This document shows positions 33,856-40,678 of a stretch of DNA of 64,000 bases, piece after piece. How positions within the stretch are numbered: the stretch's first letter is position 1; each line of letters opens with the position of its first letter. The notes under the pieces were generated by a model. The model saw only the letters and a program-made list of their open reading frames with translations. It had not been told where the DNA came from and made no database searches. Origin of the DNA: Flavimaribacter sp024343425 (GTDB lineage Bacteria > Pseudomonadota > Alphaproteobacteria > Rhizobiales > Rhizobiaceae); NCBI GenBank assembly GCA_965227645.1, contig OZ245773.1, positions 3,100,001 through 3,164,000 of the forward strand, read 5' to 3'. A program made the position numbers and the translations under genes.

Positions 33856-34035
33856 GTCGTGTCCGCTTGTTTCCCGTCCCTGCCGCCTAACTATCTTGCA
33901 GCCCGGCCTCTGGCAAGCGCCGGATCAAGTCCTGGAGAGCCGAAACGCGGCAAGCGGCGCCGGCGTGGCTTCAGTCTGGAAATTACATTTGATAATTTGT
34001 TAACCACGAATACTTGTAGACAGATTCGAGATTGA

Positions 34036-34068
34036 TGCTGCTTTGCCTGGCTCTGTTGCAAAGCAGCA
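34036..34068 (+). promoter_or_regulatory. Perfect 11-bp stem-loop in the porin upstream region
   Basis: TGCTGCTTTGC and GCAAAGCAGCA flank an 11-base loop. It ends 79 bases before the porin ATG, probably within the 5' leader. No T run follows, so it is not an obvious terminator. It could stabilise the mRNA or be a small-RNA or protein target. The remaining 292-base gap is AT-rich with no gene visible. Confidence 0.5.
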
Positions 34069-34147
34069 ACAAATGGTTGTTCCAACGTTAATTGTTTGAG
34101 AGTAATAGGGAGATGGATTTTTTATTTCCTTTGAAGGAGTGGGATAG

Positions 34148-35416
34148 ATGAAAAGAACACTGGCAGGTTTCGCCGCAGCGCTTGCACTAACAAGTTCGGC
34201 CTATGCAGCAGACCTCGTCGTTCCGGTTGTCGAGCCGGCGCCTGTCGGCGTCAATATGTATAACTGGACAGGGTTCTACATCGGTCTCGGCGGCGGCACC
34301 TCCAACAGCGTTACGGAACTCGGCAGCCCGGTGCTCGGCAACGCCAACCTGAACGGCATTGGCGGCTGGGGCGTTTTCGGTGAAGCGACTGTCGGTTACG
34401 ACTACATGTTCCAGAACCGGATGGTTCTCGGCGTTTACGGCACGGCCCGCTACGGCTACTCCGGTCCCAAGCTCGACGTTCCCGCTCTTGGCTTTAGTGC
34501 AGAAGCAACCGCCGATTACGGTTTTGACGCGCTGGCGCGTCTCGGATACGCCGTCACCCCGGGCACGCTTGCCTATGTCCTTGGCGGATACAGCTGGCAG
34601 CACTTCGACCTGTCCAGCAGCCCCAGCGTCCTGTCAGCCGACTGGGACAGCAACGGCTGGGTCGTTGGCGTCGGTGTCGAGACCGTCCTGAACAACAAGT
34701 TCACGATCAAGTCCGAATACCGCTACAACCAGTATGGCACGTACAGCCCCTTCGGGCCGTTGCTGAACGTCGATACGTCCATGCATTCGTTCCACACCTC
34801 CCTCGTCTACCGCTTCAACGGCGGCTATACTGGTCCCGCAATGACGCCGGTCGAATTCGACTGGAGCGGCGTGAAAATCGGCGCGGCCTTCGGCGGCGGC
34901 GTACTCAATCACGACACTTCGGTTCTGGGCGGAGCCGCTTCGCTTGACAGTCTTGCCGGCCAGGGCGTGCTGGGCGATGTGACGCTTGGATACGACTACC
35001 AGTTTGCAAACAATGTCGTCGCCGGTGTGGTTCTTGGCGCACGCTATACAAGCATTTCCTCTGAAGCCGGCGTCGCGGGCTTCAGCGGTTCGGTAGACGC
35101 CGACTACGGCTTCGACGCAATGCTGCGCCTCGGCTACACGTTTGGCTCTCCCTCGACCCTCGCCTATGTGATCGGCGGTTACAGCTACCAGCACTTCGAT
35201 CTCAGCACCACGCCGAACGTGTTGTCCTATGATTGGGGCGCTAGCGGCGCTACGCTGGGCACCGGCCTTGAAGCCGCCTTCAATGATCGGCTGACCGGCT
35301 TTCTCGAATATCGTTACACTTGGTACGAATCCGAAGATTTCGGAAGCGGCGGACTTGTCGAGGTCAATCCCTCTGACCACACTTTCCGCGTTGGTCTGAA
35401 ATACAAGCTTTTCTAG
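34148..35416 (+). CDS. Outer membrane beta-barrel protein, two tandem Omp25/Omp31-like domains
   Basis: A 422-residue porin-like protein with a signal peptide (MKRTLAGFAAALALTSSAYA, cleaved before ADL). The sequence is an internal duplication. Domain 1 spans about 35-225 and domain 2 about 235-422; each carries WTGFYIGLGGG/WSGVKIGAAFGGG starts, a GYDY motif, DYGFDA and LAYV(L/I)GGYS(W/Y)QHFDLS. Usual members have one domain of roughly 200-250 residues. The chain ends VGLKYKLF with a terminal aromatic, and domain 1 ends with a similar SLVYRF. GAAGGAG precedes the ATG. The gene is monocistronic with a strong terminator. Confidence 0.87.
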   Translation: MKRTLAGFAAALALTSSAYAADLVVPVVEPAPVGVNMYNWTGFYIGLGGGTSNSVTELGSPVLGNANLNGIGGWGVFGEATVGYDYMFQNRMVLGVYGTARYGYSGPKLDVPALGFSAEATADYGFDALARLGYAVTPGTLAYVLGGYSWQHFDLSSSPSVLSADWDSNGWVVGVGVETVLNNKFTIKSEYRYNQYGTYSPFGPLLNVDTSMHSFHTSLVYRFNGGYTGPAMTPVEFDWSGVKIGAAFGGGVLNHDTSVLGGAASLDSLAGQGVLGDVTLGYDYQFANNVVAGVVLGARYTSISSEAGVAGFSGSVDADYGFDAMLRLGYTFGSPSTLAYVIGGYSYQHFDLSTTPNVLSYDWGASGATLGTGLEAAFNDRLTGFLEYRYTWYESEDFGSGGLVEVNPSDHTFRVGLKYKLF

Positions 35417-35436
35417 GCTGCTGAAATATAGACATT

Positions 35437-35470
35437 AAAAAACCGGCTTCCCTGGGAGCCGGTTTTTTTG
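35437..35470 (+). terminator. Rho-independent terminator after the porin gene
   Basis: The stem AACCGGCT/AGCCGGTT (35441-35448 and 35457-35464) with an 8-base loop is followed by T7 and preceded by an A run. The A run makes it bidirectional, so it may also end the bfd-bfr transcript arriving from the other side. Confidence 0.92.
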
Positions 35471-35491
35471 TTTCGTTTTGTTTCCGTGGGA

Positions 35492-35977
35492 TCAGTCCGC
35501 ATCCTCCGCAGACTGCGCATTCAGCAAACCGTAGTTCTTTTCTCCGATGGATTCATACAGATCGATCTGGGTTTCCAGAAAATCGATATGTCCTTCTTCG
35601 TCCGTCAGCAATTCCTCGAAAAGAGCCATCGAAACGTAGTCGCCGAGTTCCCTGCAGATCTCGCGAGATTCCTTGTAGGCGGCGCGGGCGTCGTACTCGC
35701 CGGCGAGATCCGCTTCCAAGACTTCCTTCACGTTCTGACCGATGCGCAATGGCGCAACGTTCTGAAGATTGGGATGTCCTTCCAGAAAGATGATGCGATC
35801 GATCAGCCGATCGGCGTGGTTCATCTCTTCAATGGATTCTTCGCGCTCTTTCTTTGCGAGCTTCTTGAAGCCCCAGTCGTCGCAGAGTCGGTAATGCAGC
35901 CAATACTGATTGACGGCTCCGAGTTCGAGGAACAGCGCCTCGTTAAGCCGCTCGATTACCTTTTCGTGGCCCTGCAT
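35492..35977 (-). CDS. bfr: Bacterioferritin
   Basis: A 161-residue heme-containing iron storage protein that forms a 24-mer shell and oxidises ferrous iron. All ferroxidase ligands are in place: E18, E51, H54, E94, E127 and H130. The heme-ligand methionine is M52. Length is standard. The start overlaps the end of bfd by 35 bases, so bfd and bfr are translationally coupled. Expression is probably iron controlled through the ICE-like site at 36378. Confidence 0.96.
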   Translation of the reverse strand: MQGHEKVIERLNEALFLELGAVNQYWLHYRLCDDWGFKKLAKKEREESIEEMNHADRLIDRIIFLEGHPNLQNVAPLRIGQNVKEVLEADLAGEYDARAAYKESREICRELGDYVSMALFEELLTDEEGHIDFLETQIDLYESIGEKNYGLLNAQSAEDAD

Positions 35978-36254
35978 TGAATTCTCCCAAATAGTGATTG
36001 CGCAATCTGATCAGTTTCTCCCGGAACACAATCAGATCCGCGCCGCTGTTCTGGGCGTGCGCATGATACTGCTCGGTCGTCCGGATGATGATATCAACCA
36101 CATTGGGGAAGCACCGGCAACACTTACCGCGCTTCTCGAGAGCCCGGTAGACCTTGATCGGAACGATCAATTGCCAGCAATCCTCGTCGAGAAGTCGCCA
36201 AACCGTCTCTTCGATTTCACGTTCAGTAATGATGTTGCAGTGACAGGTAATCAT
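35943..36254 (-). CDS. bfd: Bacterioferritin-associated ferredoxin-like protein
   Basis: A 103-residue protein whose N-terminus MITCHCNIITEREIEETVW carries C4-x-C6 and whose GKCCRCFPNVVDII segment carries the C-x2-C pair, together forming the [2Fe-2S] site of Bfd. Bfd reduces Bfr-bound iron to release it. The C-terminal ~40 residues extend beyond the usual ~65-residue Bfd. The gene precedes and overlaps bfr. No other start is better: the ATG directly begins the cysteine motif. Confidence 0.87.
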   Translation of the reverse strand: MITCHCNIITEREIEETVWRLLDEDCWQLIVPIKVYRALEKRGKCCRCFPNVVDIIIRTTEQYHAHAQNSGADLIVFREKLIRLRNHYLGEFNAGPRKGNRAA

Positions 36255-36682
36255 ACTCGTTCGTACATTTCTGCTGGGTCAGGCAATGAAGCCCTAGCCT
36301 CGCCTTCGCAAAGAAAAATGATAATCACGCAAAGAATTGTCAATGCTAAATGTCGAATTATTCTGTAAAAACAATAATTTAGAATAATTCTAATTCTAAG
36401 TTGATTAGAAACCAGCGGCGCATGCCTTCAGCGCAATACGAGTTTGATGAATCTGAACCTGAAAAAGCAGGTTATCATCGGCTCCGCGGCGTCGAAATCT
36501 AGAGTGAAAACCTCAATAATATTATATACCTGGCTCAAATCGCGCGGTTTTGTCTCACCGATTTTCGCCGAAAATATCTGTTGAAATTTTCGTTACCAAG
36601 GCCTGCAGAACGCCCGTTCACGCATGCCCGGTGGAATCACGTTCCAAACCCGCATGAGGTTTATCCGTCTTTGCCGATCAAT
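36255..36682. other. 428-base intergenic region between bfd and hmuQ
   Basis: No convincing gene is seen. It holds the ICE-like half-site cluster (36378-36410) and a 6-bp inverted repeat, AACCTG and CAGGTT around a 6-base loop, at 36456-36473. The right end should contain the 3' untranslated part of the hmuQ transcript, but no strong terminator is visible. Confidence 0.6.
36378..36410. promoter_or_regulatory. ICE-like (Irr) half-site cluster upstream of bfd-bfr
   Basis: Four copies of TTAGAA/TTCTAA occur in 33 bases: TTTAGAA, TTCTAA, TTCTAA, TTAGAA. The first pair forms a perfect inverted repeat with a 3-base gap. In Hyphomicrobiales the Irr regulator binds such motifs at iron-storage and heme genes. 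It lies about 125 bases before bfd. The match to the published motif is from memory. Confidence 0.5.
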
Positions 36683-37030
36683 TTACGCCCTGGCGCTTGC
36701 TGGCGCAGATTTCAGCCATGTGCCTTCAACTGTCTCGAATGTCTCGAGTTCCGGGTGGCCCAGATAGGATACTTTGGTCTGGCCGGCATTGGCGTGCGAT
36801 TGGCGAAACTGTTCGGACCGGGTCCAGGCGATGAAGTTGTCCCGGCTTTCCCACAGCGTATGGGAAGCAAACAGAGTATAGCCGCCTTCCTCGTTGAACG
36901 GTCCGCGAAGCAACTGGAATTCGATGAATCCCTCCAGTTCATCAAGCCTGCTTTCGCGGTTTCGCCAGACATCTTCAAATGCTTCTTCAGAGCCCGTTTT
37001 CACCCTGAACCGATTCATTACGACATACAT
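36683..37030 (-). CDS. hmuQ: IsdG-like heme-degrading monooxygenase
   Basis: A 115-residue antibiotic-biosynthesis-monooxygenase-fold protein (MYVVMNRFRVKTGSEEAFEDVW, in parts). It resembles HmuQ/HmuD of Bradyrhizobium and BhuO of Brucella, which open imported heme to release iron. The expected heme-pocket elements are visible: the N-terminal asparagine in VVMNRF, ASHTLWESRDNF (His), and an aromatic WT. AAGGAG lies 8 bases before the ATG at 37030; the longer frame starts inside tonB. It follows tonB by 23 bases and is the last gene of the exb-ton operon, consistent with the whole locus being heme acquisition. Confidence 0.87.
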   Translation of the reverse strand: MYVVMNRFRVKTGSEEAFEDVWRNRESRLDELEGFIEFQLLRGPFNEEGGYTLFASHTLWESRDNFIAWTRSEQFRQSHANAGQTKVSYLGHPELETFETVEGTWLKSAPASARA

Positions 37031-37053
37031 CACACTACTCCTTGGACACCTGC

Positions 37054-38433
37054 TCAACGCGGTCTGAACTCGAGTGGAACCGTAAACTGCCAACTGTTAC
37101 GATTGGTCCCCGGTGGGAACTTCGGAAACGGCGCAGCCCGCCTAACCGCATCCAGCGCGCGGGCGTCGATTTCACTTGATCCCGACCCGCGAACGATCCT
37201 GACTGACGCCAGCCCACCACTGGAGGTAACGCTGAAGCGCACCGTGACGACAGATCTTCGAGAAACGTTGCGGGGCATCCTGACGCTTCGCTGGATCTTT
37301 CTGCGAACCTTTCCCGCATAATTGGCGATCGCCGCATTGCCCGATGGCCCCAGGTTTTTACCGGCGCGGTCTTCGCCAGTCACCTTTTGACCCTTGCGGG
37401 CGTTCGCGGTGTTCGTTCCGCTCTTTCCGCTCTTCTTGCGGGTTGGCTTCGTCACCTTCTTGGGAGGATCCGGTCGCGCCGCGGCGGCAGCCGCGACTTC
37501 TTCGCGGCGTTGCTTGACTTCCTCGGGTATTTCCCTGGGCACCGGGATCTCGGTGACGTTTTCATGCGTCTCGCTGCGTTCCGGCTGCAGCACTTCCGGA
37601 GCTTCGCGCTCGACGGGATCGACGCTCGCAACCTCCACCGGCTTCAGGGAACTCTGCTGTTTCACAATTTCCGCCTGAAGAGACTCCACCGCCTCTTTGG
37701 GGGGCTGTTGCTCGGCTTGCTCGACAGGTGTCTCCTGTTCCTGTTCAACCGAGACCTTCTGCTCAACGGGTTCAGCGGATGCATTCTGTTGCTGTTCAAC
37801 GGAGGTCTTCTGTTCGACCTGTTCAGCAGGCGCCTTCTTTTCGACCATCTCTGAAGCTGCGCGTTCCTGAAGGCGCTCCGTCGTCCGGGCTTCCACCTTC
37901 CGGGTCTCCGGCGGCGGCGTCATATCCTCGGCAGGCTTTTCCGTCACTTCCGCCGGTTGTTCCGCATCGGAGCGCTGCGACTCGGTTTGAGTGATCTGTT
38001 CTGCGAGATCGGCCGGCGCCGTCTCATTGTCCACCTCGCTTGCGGCAAGCAGCGGCGATGCGGTTTCACTTTGCGGAATTGCTATGGTGCGCGCCTGGGC
38101 CGGCGACGGCGCCGTTTGAGACGGGGCGACGGGGGCAACGCTTTCAACGTACCGCGCGGTATTGGCCGTTGCGACAGGAGCGACCTTGGCGGACTGCACT
38201 GGCTGCGGGTTCTGCTGGACAGCCTGATCTGCGGTCTCCTCGACGACCTCCTCCACCTCCTCGCCTTCCGCCAGGGCGTCAAACTGGACATCGCTCACGA
38301 ACACCATGGCGGCATTGCTCACACCAGCTTCGAGGATCGGTTCATCATTGTCCTGCATGGCGACATCCACCATGCCGTGAAACGTCAGCGACACCACAAG
38401 AGCCAGAGCAAAATGCCACCAGCGCAATGTCAA
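37054..38433 (-). CDS. tonB: TonB energy transducer, long linker form
   Basis: A 459-residue TonB. The N-terminal helix (WWHFALALVVSLTFHG) anchors it in the inner membrane. Residues about 60-360 are a proline/glutamate/glutamine-rich periplasmic linker with repeated VEQ(K/Q)-type units, and the last ~95 residues are the TonB C-terminal domain (AIANYAGKVRRKIQRSVRMPRN, then VTVRFSVTSSGGLASVRIVRGSGSSEID). The C-terminal domain contacts the TonB box of HmuR. The usual TonB is about 240-300 residues. The start is a TTG overlapping the exbD stop (TTGA), with AGGAAG nearby, so translation is coupled. Confidence 0.88.
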   Translation of the reverse strand: MTLRWWHFALALVVSLTFHGMVDVAMQDNDEPILEAGVSNAAMVFVSDVQFDALAEGEEVEEVVEETADQAVQQNPQPVQSAKVAPVATANTARYVESVAPVAPSQTAPSPAQARTIAIPQSETASPLLAASEVDNETAPADLAEQITQTESQRSDAEQPAEVTEKPAEDMTPPPETRKVEARTTERLQERAASEMVEKKAPAEQVEQKTSVEQQQNASAEPVEQKVSVEQEQETPVEQAEQQPPKEAVESLQAEIVKQQSSLKPVEVASVDPVEREAPEVLQPERSETHENVTEIPVPREIPEEVKQRREEVAAAAAARPDPPKKVTKPTRKKSGKSGTNTANARKGQKVTGEDRAGKNLGPSGNAAIANYAGKVRRKIQRSVRMPRNVSRRSVVTVRFSVTSSGGLASVRIVRGSGSSEIDARALDAVRRAAPFPKFPPGTNRNSWQFTVPLEFRPR

Positions 38434-38837
38434 TTCATCTTCCTTTCCGTAATCACGGTTATCTTGCCAGCCCCGGCGGCGCGAAGACGATCGATCGCAT
38501 CAATAAGCTGGATTGCCGGCAGCGTGCTGTCTGCGGCGATTTGGGCGTGCAGGCCGGTTTCGTCCACAGCGGCGCCCGTATCTTTCAGCCTGGCCATATA
38601 ATTCTCGACCGTGATCGACTTGCCCTCATAAATGAGTTCCGCCTCTGCGGTGATGAACAGGGCGCGCGGCGGCTCTACAGGGCGTGAATCGGACGTCTCG
38701 ATGAGATCGATGTCCTCCATAGGCGGAGCAAGCGTGCCTGCGATCAGGAAAAAGATCAGCATGAGAAACACGATATTGATCAATGCGATCGTGTTCTCTT
38801 TCGGAGGCTTTTCGGCTGGTCGCGGCAATCTCAGCAT
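38430..38837 (-). CDS. exbD: ExbD/TolR-family protein, second copy
   Basis: A 135-residue protein with a single membrane helix at about residues 18-38. The conserved pore-aspartate position is occupied by an asparagine in ALINIVFLMLIFFLIAG, where family members usually have D (LIDVVFLLLIFFM). This copy therefore lacks the usual proton-carrying aspartate. A periplasmic ExbD domain follows (residues 45-135). The ATG at 38837 is preferred to a TTG three bases earlier. It lies 4 bases after the first exbD stop and overlaps tonB. Confidence 0.85.
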   Translation of the reverse strand: MLRLPRPAEKPPKENTIALINIVFLMLIFFLIAGTLAPPMEDIDLIETSDSRPVEPPRALFITAEAELIYEGKSITVENYMARLKDTGAAVDETGLHAQIAADSTLPAIQLIDAIDRLRAAGAGKITVITERKMN

Positions 38838-38841
38838 CAAG

Positions 38842-39231
38842 TTACCCTGCCACCGAGACGTTCAGTTTCAAATTCTTGGCCAGGAGTTCCAGCGCATCGA
38901 CGAGTTCCTGGGATGTGACGTCCTCCCGCACGACGATGACAGCTGTCTTCGCGCCGGCCTGCTCGAGACGCTGCAATTCCGTCACGGCGACTTCCTGCGG
39001 AAGCTCCGCCCCGTTCACCTTCCAGGAATTGTCTTTGCCAAGCCTGATGAAAACATCGGGCATTTTGGAAGCGGAGACCTGCTGGCCCGCCCGTCCCGCA
39101 ACGATGTCAACCTCGGAGAAGCGCGTGAATGTCGACGACAGCATGAAAAAAAGCAGCAGGAGGAAGATAACATCGATAAGCGATGTCAGGGACAGTCTGC
39201 GTCTCTTGACTGCTACCCTGCTAAACTGCAT
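38842..39231 (-). CDS. exbD: ExbD/TolR-family biopolymer transport protein
   Basis: A 129-residue ExbD with the classical SLIDVIFLLLLFFML helix containing the proton-channel aspartate (about residue 20) and a periplasmic domain of about 85 residues. Together with ExbB it uses the proton gradient to energise TonB. Its start overlaps the exbB stop by 11 bases. Two exbD genes in a row, one with the aspartate and one without, suggest a hetero-oligomeric stator. Confidence 0.93.
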   Translation of the reverse strand: MQFSRVAVKRRRLSLTSLIDVIFLLLLFFMLSSTFTRFSEVDIVAGRAGQQVSASKMPDVFIRLGKDNSWKVNGAELPQEVAVTELQRLEQAGAKTAVIVVREDVTSQELVDALELLAKNLKLNVSVAG

Positions 39232-39937
39232 GGCTCTGCCGTCCGGAAAAATCGACGATGGATTCGTCCTCCAGGCTGGCTACCCTGATCTGCTGTTCCG
39301 CCATAAGCTGGGTCGCCATCGTCTCAATCGCGACACGCTCGTTCTCCACCCGGCTTTCGAACCATGTCAGAATCAAGGATACCGGCATTGCGACCGCAAG
39401 ACCGGCCGCGGTCGTCAGCAGCGCCACCCAGATGCCGCCGGCCAAAATCGACGGATCGACGGCGTTGCCGGCGCTCTGCAACGTCTGGAACGCCTCGATC
39501 ATGCCGAGAACCGTGCCGAAGAGCCCGAGCAGCGGAGCGATCTGTGCGATCGCGTCGAGCGCGCGGAACCCGCGCTGCAAGCCATAGAGGCGCGAAAGCG
39601 CAATGCGCCCAACTTCTTCTTCGATCACGGATTTCGAAATGCGCCTGTCCGCGCCCAGTCGCATTGCGGTGAGCATGACAGCGCCGACTGCTGATCTGTC
39701 TCCTCTCAGGAGCGCCAGGGCTTCGTCCGATTTTCCGTGCGTCCACAGATACATCGCCTTGCGGGCGGTCTTCCGCGAGCCAACCCCTGAATAGACGAAC
39801 TGGGTGAATTTGAGGATTATCAGCGCCAGCGCAATTACCGACAGCCCCAGCAATATTGCAACAACCGGACCGCCCAGTTCAACCAGCGACGAGGCCGTCG
39901 CGAACAGCTCATTAAACAAGCTGGAGAAATCTGTCAT
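39221..39937 (-). CDS. exbB: ExbB/TolQ-family proton channel protein
   Basis: A 238-residue MotA/TolQ/ExbB protein with three membrane segments (about residues 20-42, 130-150 and 165-190). The conserved region is RGFRALDAIAQIAPLLGLFGTVLGMIEAFQTLQ (in parts). It heads the exbB-exbD-exbD-tonB-hmuQ operon. The preceding gene on the strand starts at 40472 and ends at 40023; 85 bases separate it from exbB, so the operon may extend upstream. Confidence 0.93.
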   Translation of the reverse strand: MTDFSSLFNELFATASSLVELGGPVVAILLGLSVIALALIILKFTQFVYSGVGSRKTARKAMYLWTHGKSDEALALLRGDRSAVGAVMLTAMRLGADRRISKSVIEEEVGRIALSRLYGLQRGFRALDAIAQIAPLLGLFGTVLGMIEAFQTLQSAGNAVDPSILAGGIWVALLTTAAGLAVAMPVSLILTWFESRVENERVAIETMATQLMAEQQIRVASLEDESIVDFSGRQSHAV

Positions 39938-40022
39938 TGCTTAATGCAGGCGCCACGCTTGGGTGATCCGCCCGCCCTTTCAACTCTTTATGGTCATTCT
40001 GCGAGGCGTCTACGCCCCGGGG

Positions 40023-40472
40023 TCAGCTACCGAATTCTATTTCGGTCCGGGTCGTCGTTTCGAGCGCCCGAATACAGGTTCCGTCTGCGACGTCCTGGCC
40101 CGCGCAGGACGCGGCGTCGTTGATCAGCACCCGCGATACGTCAGGACAGGAAATCCCGTCCAGATCGAACTGGCGAACCCGTGTCTTGTTTTGCACGAGC
40201 GGACTGAAGTCGAGTACGATCATGCGGTCCACAAGGCCTTTGCCGTTGAAAAGAACGACCTCATAGGCCAGTTGATCGAGCGCAGCGTCGAGGCTGTTTC
40301 TCACCATGAACGTGACAAGGCATCCCGCTTCGCTCGGCGAAAGGTTGTTGAGTTCAAGAGTGATGTTGGTGTCGTCCGCCGCGTCCTGAGCGCCCGCAGG
40401 CAGAGCCGCAGTCGCCAACATGACAGCCGACGCCAGAGGCGCCAGGAATTTCCGGAAGATAGGGTTTCTCAT
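40023..40472 (-). CDS. Exported hypothetical protein between hmuR and exbB
   Basis: A 149-residue protein with a signal peptide (FLAPLASAVMLATAALPAGAQ) and a mature domain of alternating strands containing four cysteines (AGCLV, ISCPD, ASCAG, GTCIR), probably paired as disulfides in the periplasm. The ATG at 40472 opens the signal peptide; the longer frame is unsupported. It lies 206 bases downstream of hmuR and 85 upstream of exbB on the same strand. I do not recognise the family. The position suggests an accessory factor of TonB-dependent heme uptake. Confidence 0.75.
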   Translation of the reverse strand: MRNPIFRKFLAPLASAVMLATAALPAGAQDAADDTNITLELNNLSPSEAGCLVTFMVRNSLDAALDQLAYEVVLFNGKGLVDRMIVLDFSPLVQNKTRVRQFDLDGISCPDVSRVLINDAASCAGQDVADGTCIRALETTTRTEIEFGS

Positions 40473-40639
40473 GGTGATTTCAGACCGCAGAACTGTTGAT
40501 GCAACTGTCAGCTTGCCACGTAAAAACATGACAATTTTCGTCCATTATTCATCACGTTTACAATTTCGGGTCAAGGAAGAATCCTGATTATTTGCGCCAA
40601 CATTCCGCTCGTCATGAGAACTTCACACGCCGCGGGGGA

Positions 40640-40662
40640 TCCGTGGCCAGTAGGGCCACGGA
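40640..40662 (-). other. 9-bp stem-loop after hmuR
   Basis: TCCGTGGCC and GGCCACGGA flank a 5-base loop directly downstream of the hmuR stop (40679). No T run follows on the minus strand, so it may protect the hmuR mRNA end or act as a weak terminator that lets transcription continue into the downstream genes. Confidence 0.45.
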
Positions 40663-40678
40663 CCTGCTGTTTGACGGC

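Noticed and set aside
40640..40662. Strong terminator for hmuR
   Set aside because: The stem is perfect but no T run follows on the hmuR strand, so it is listed only as a stem-loop.
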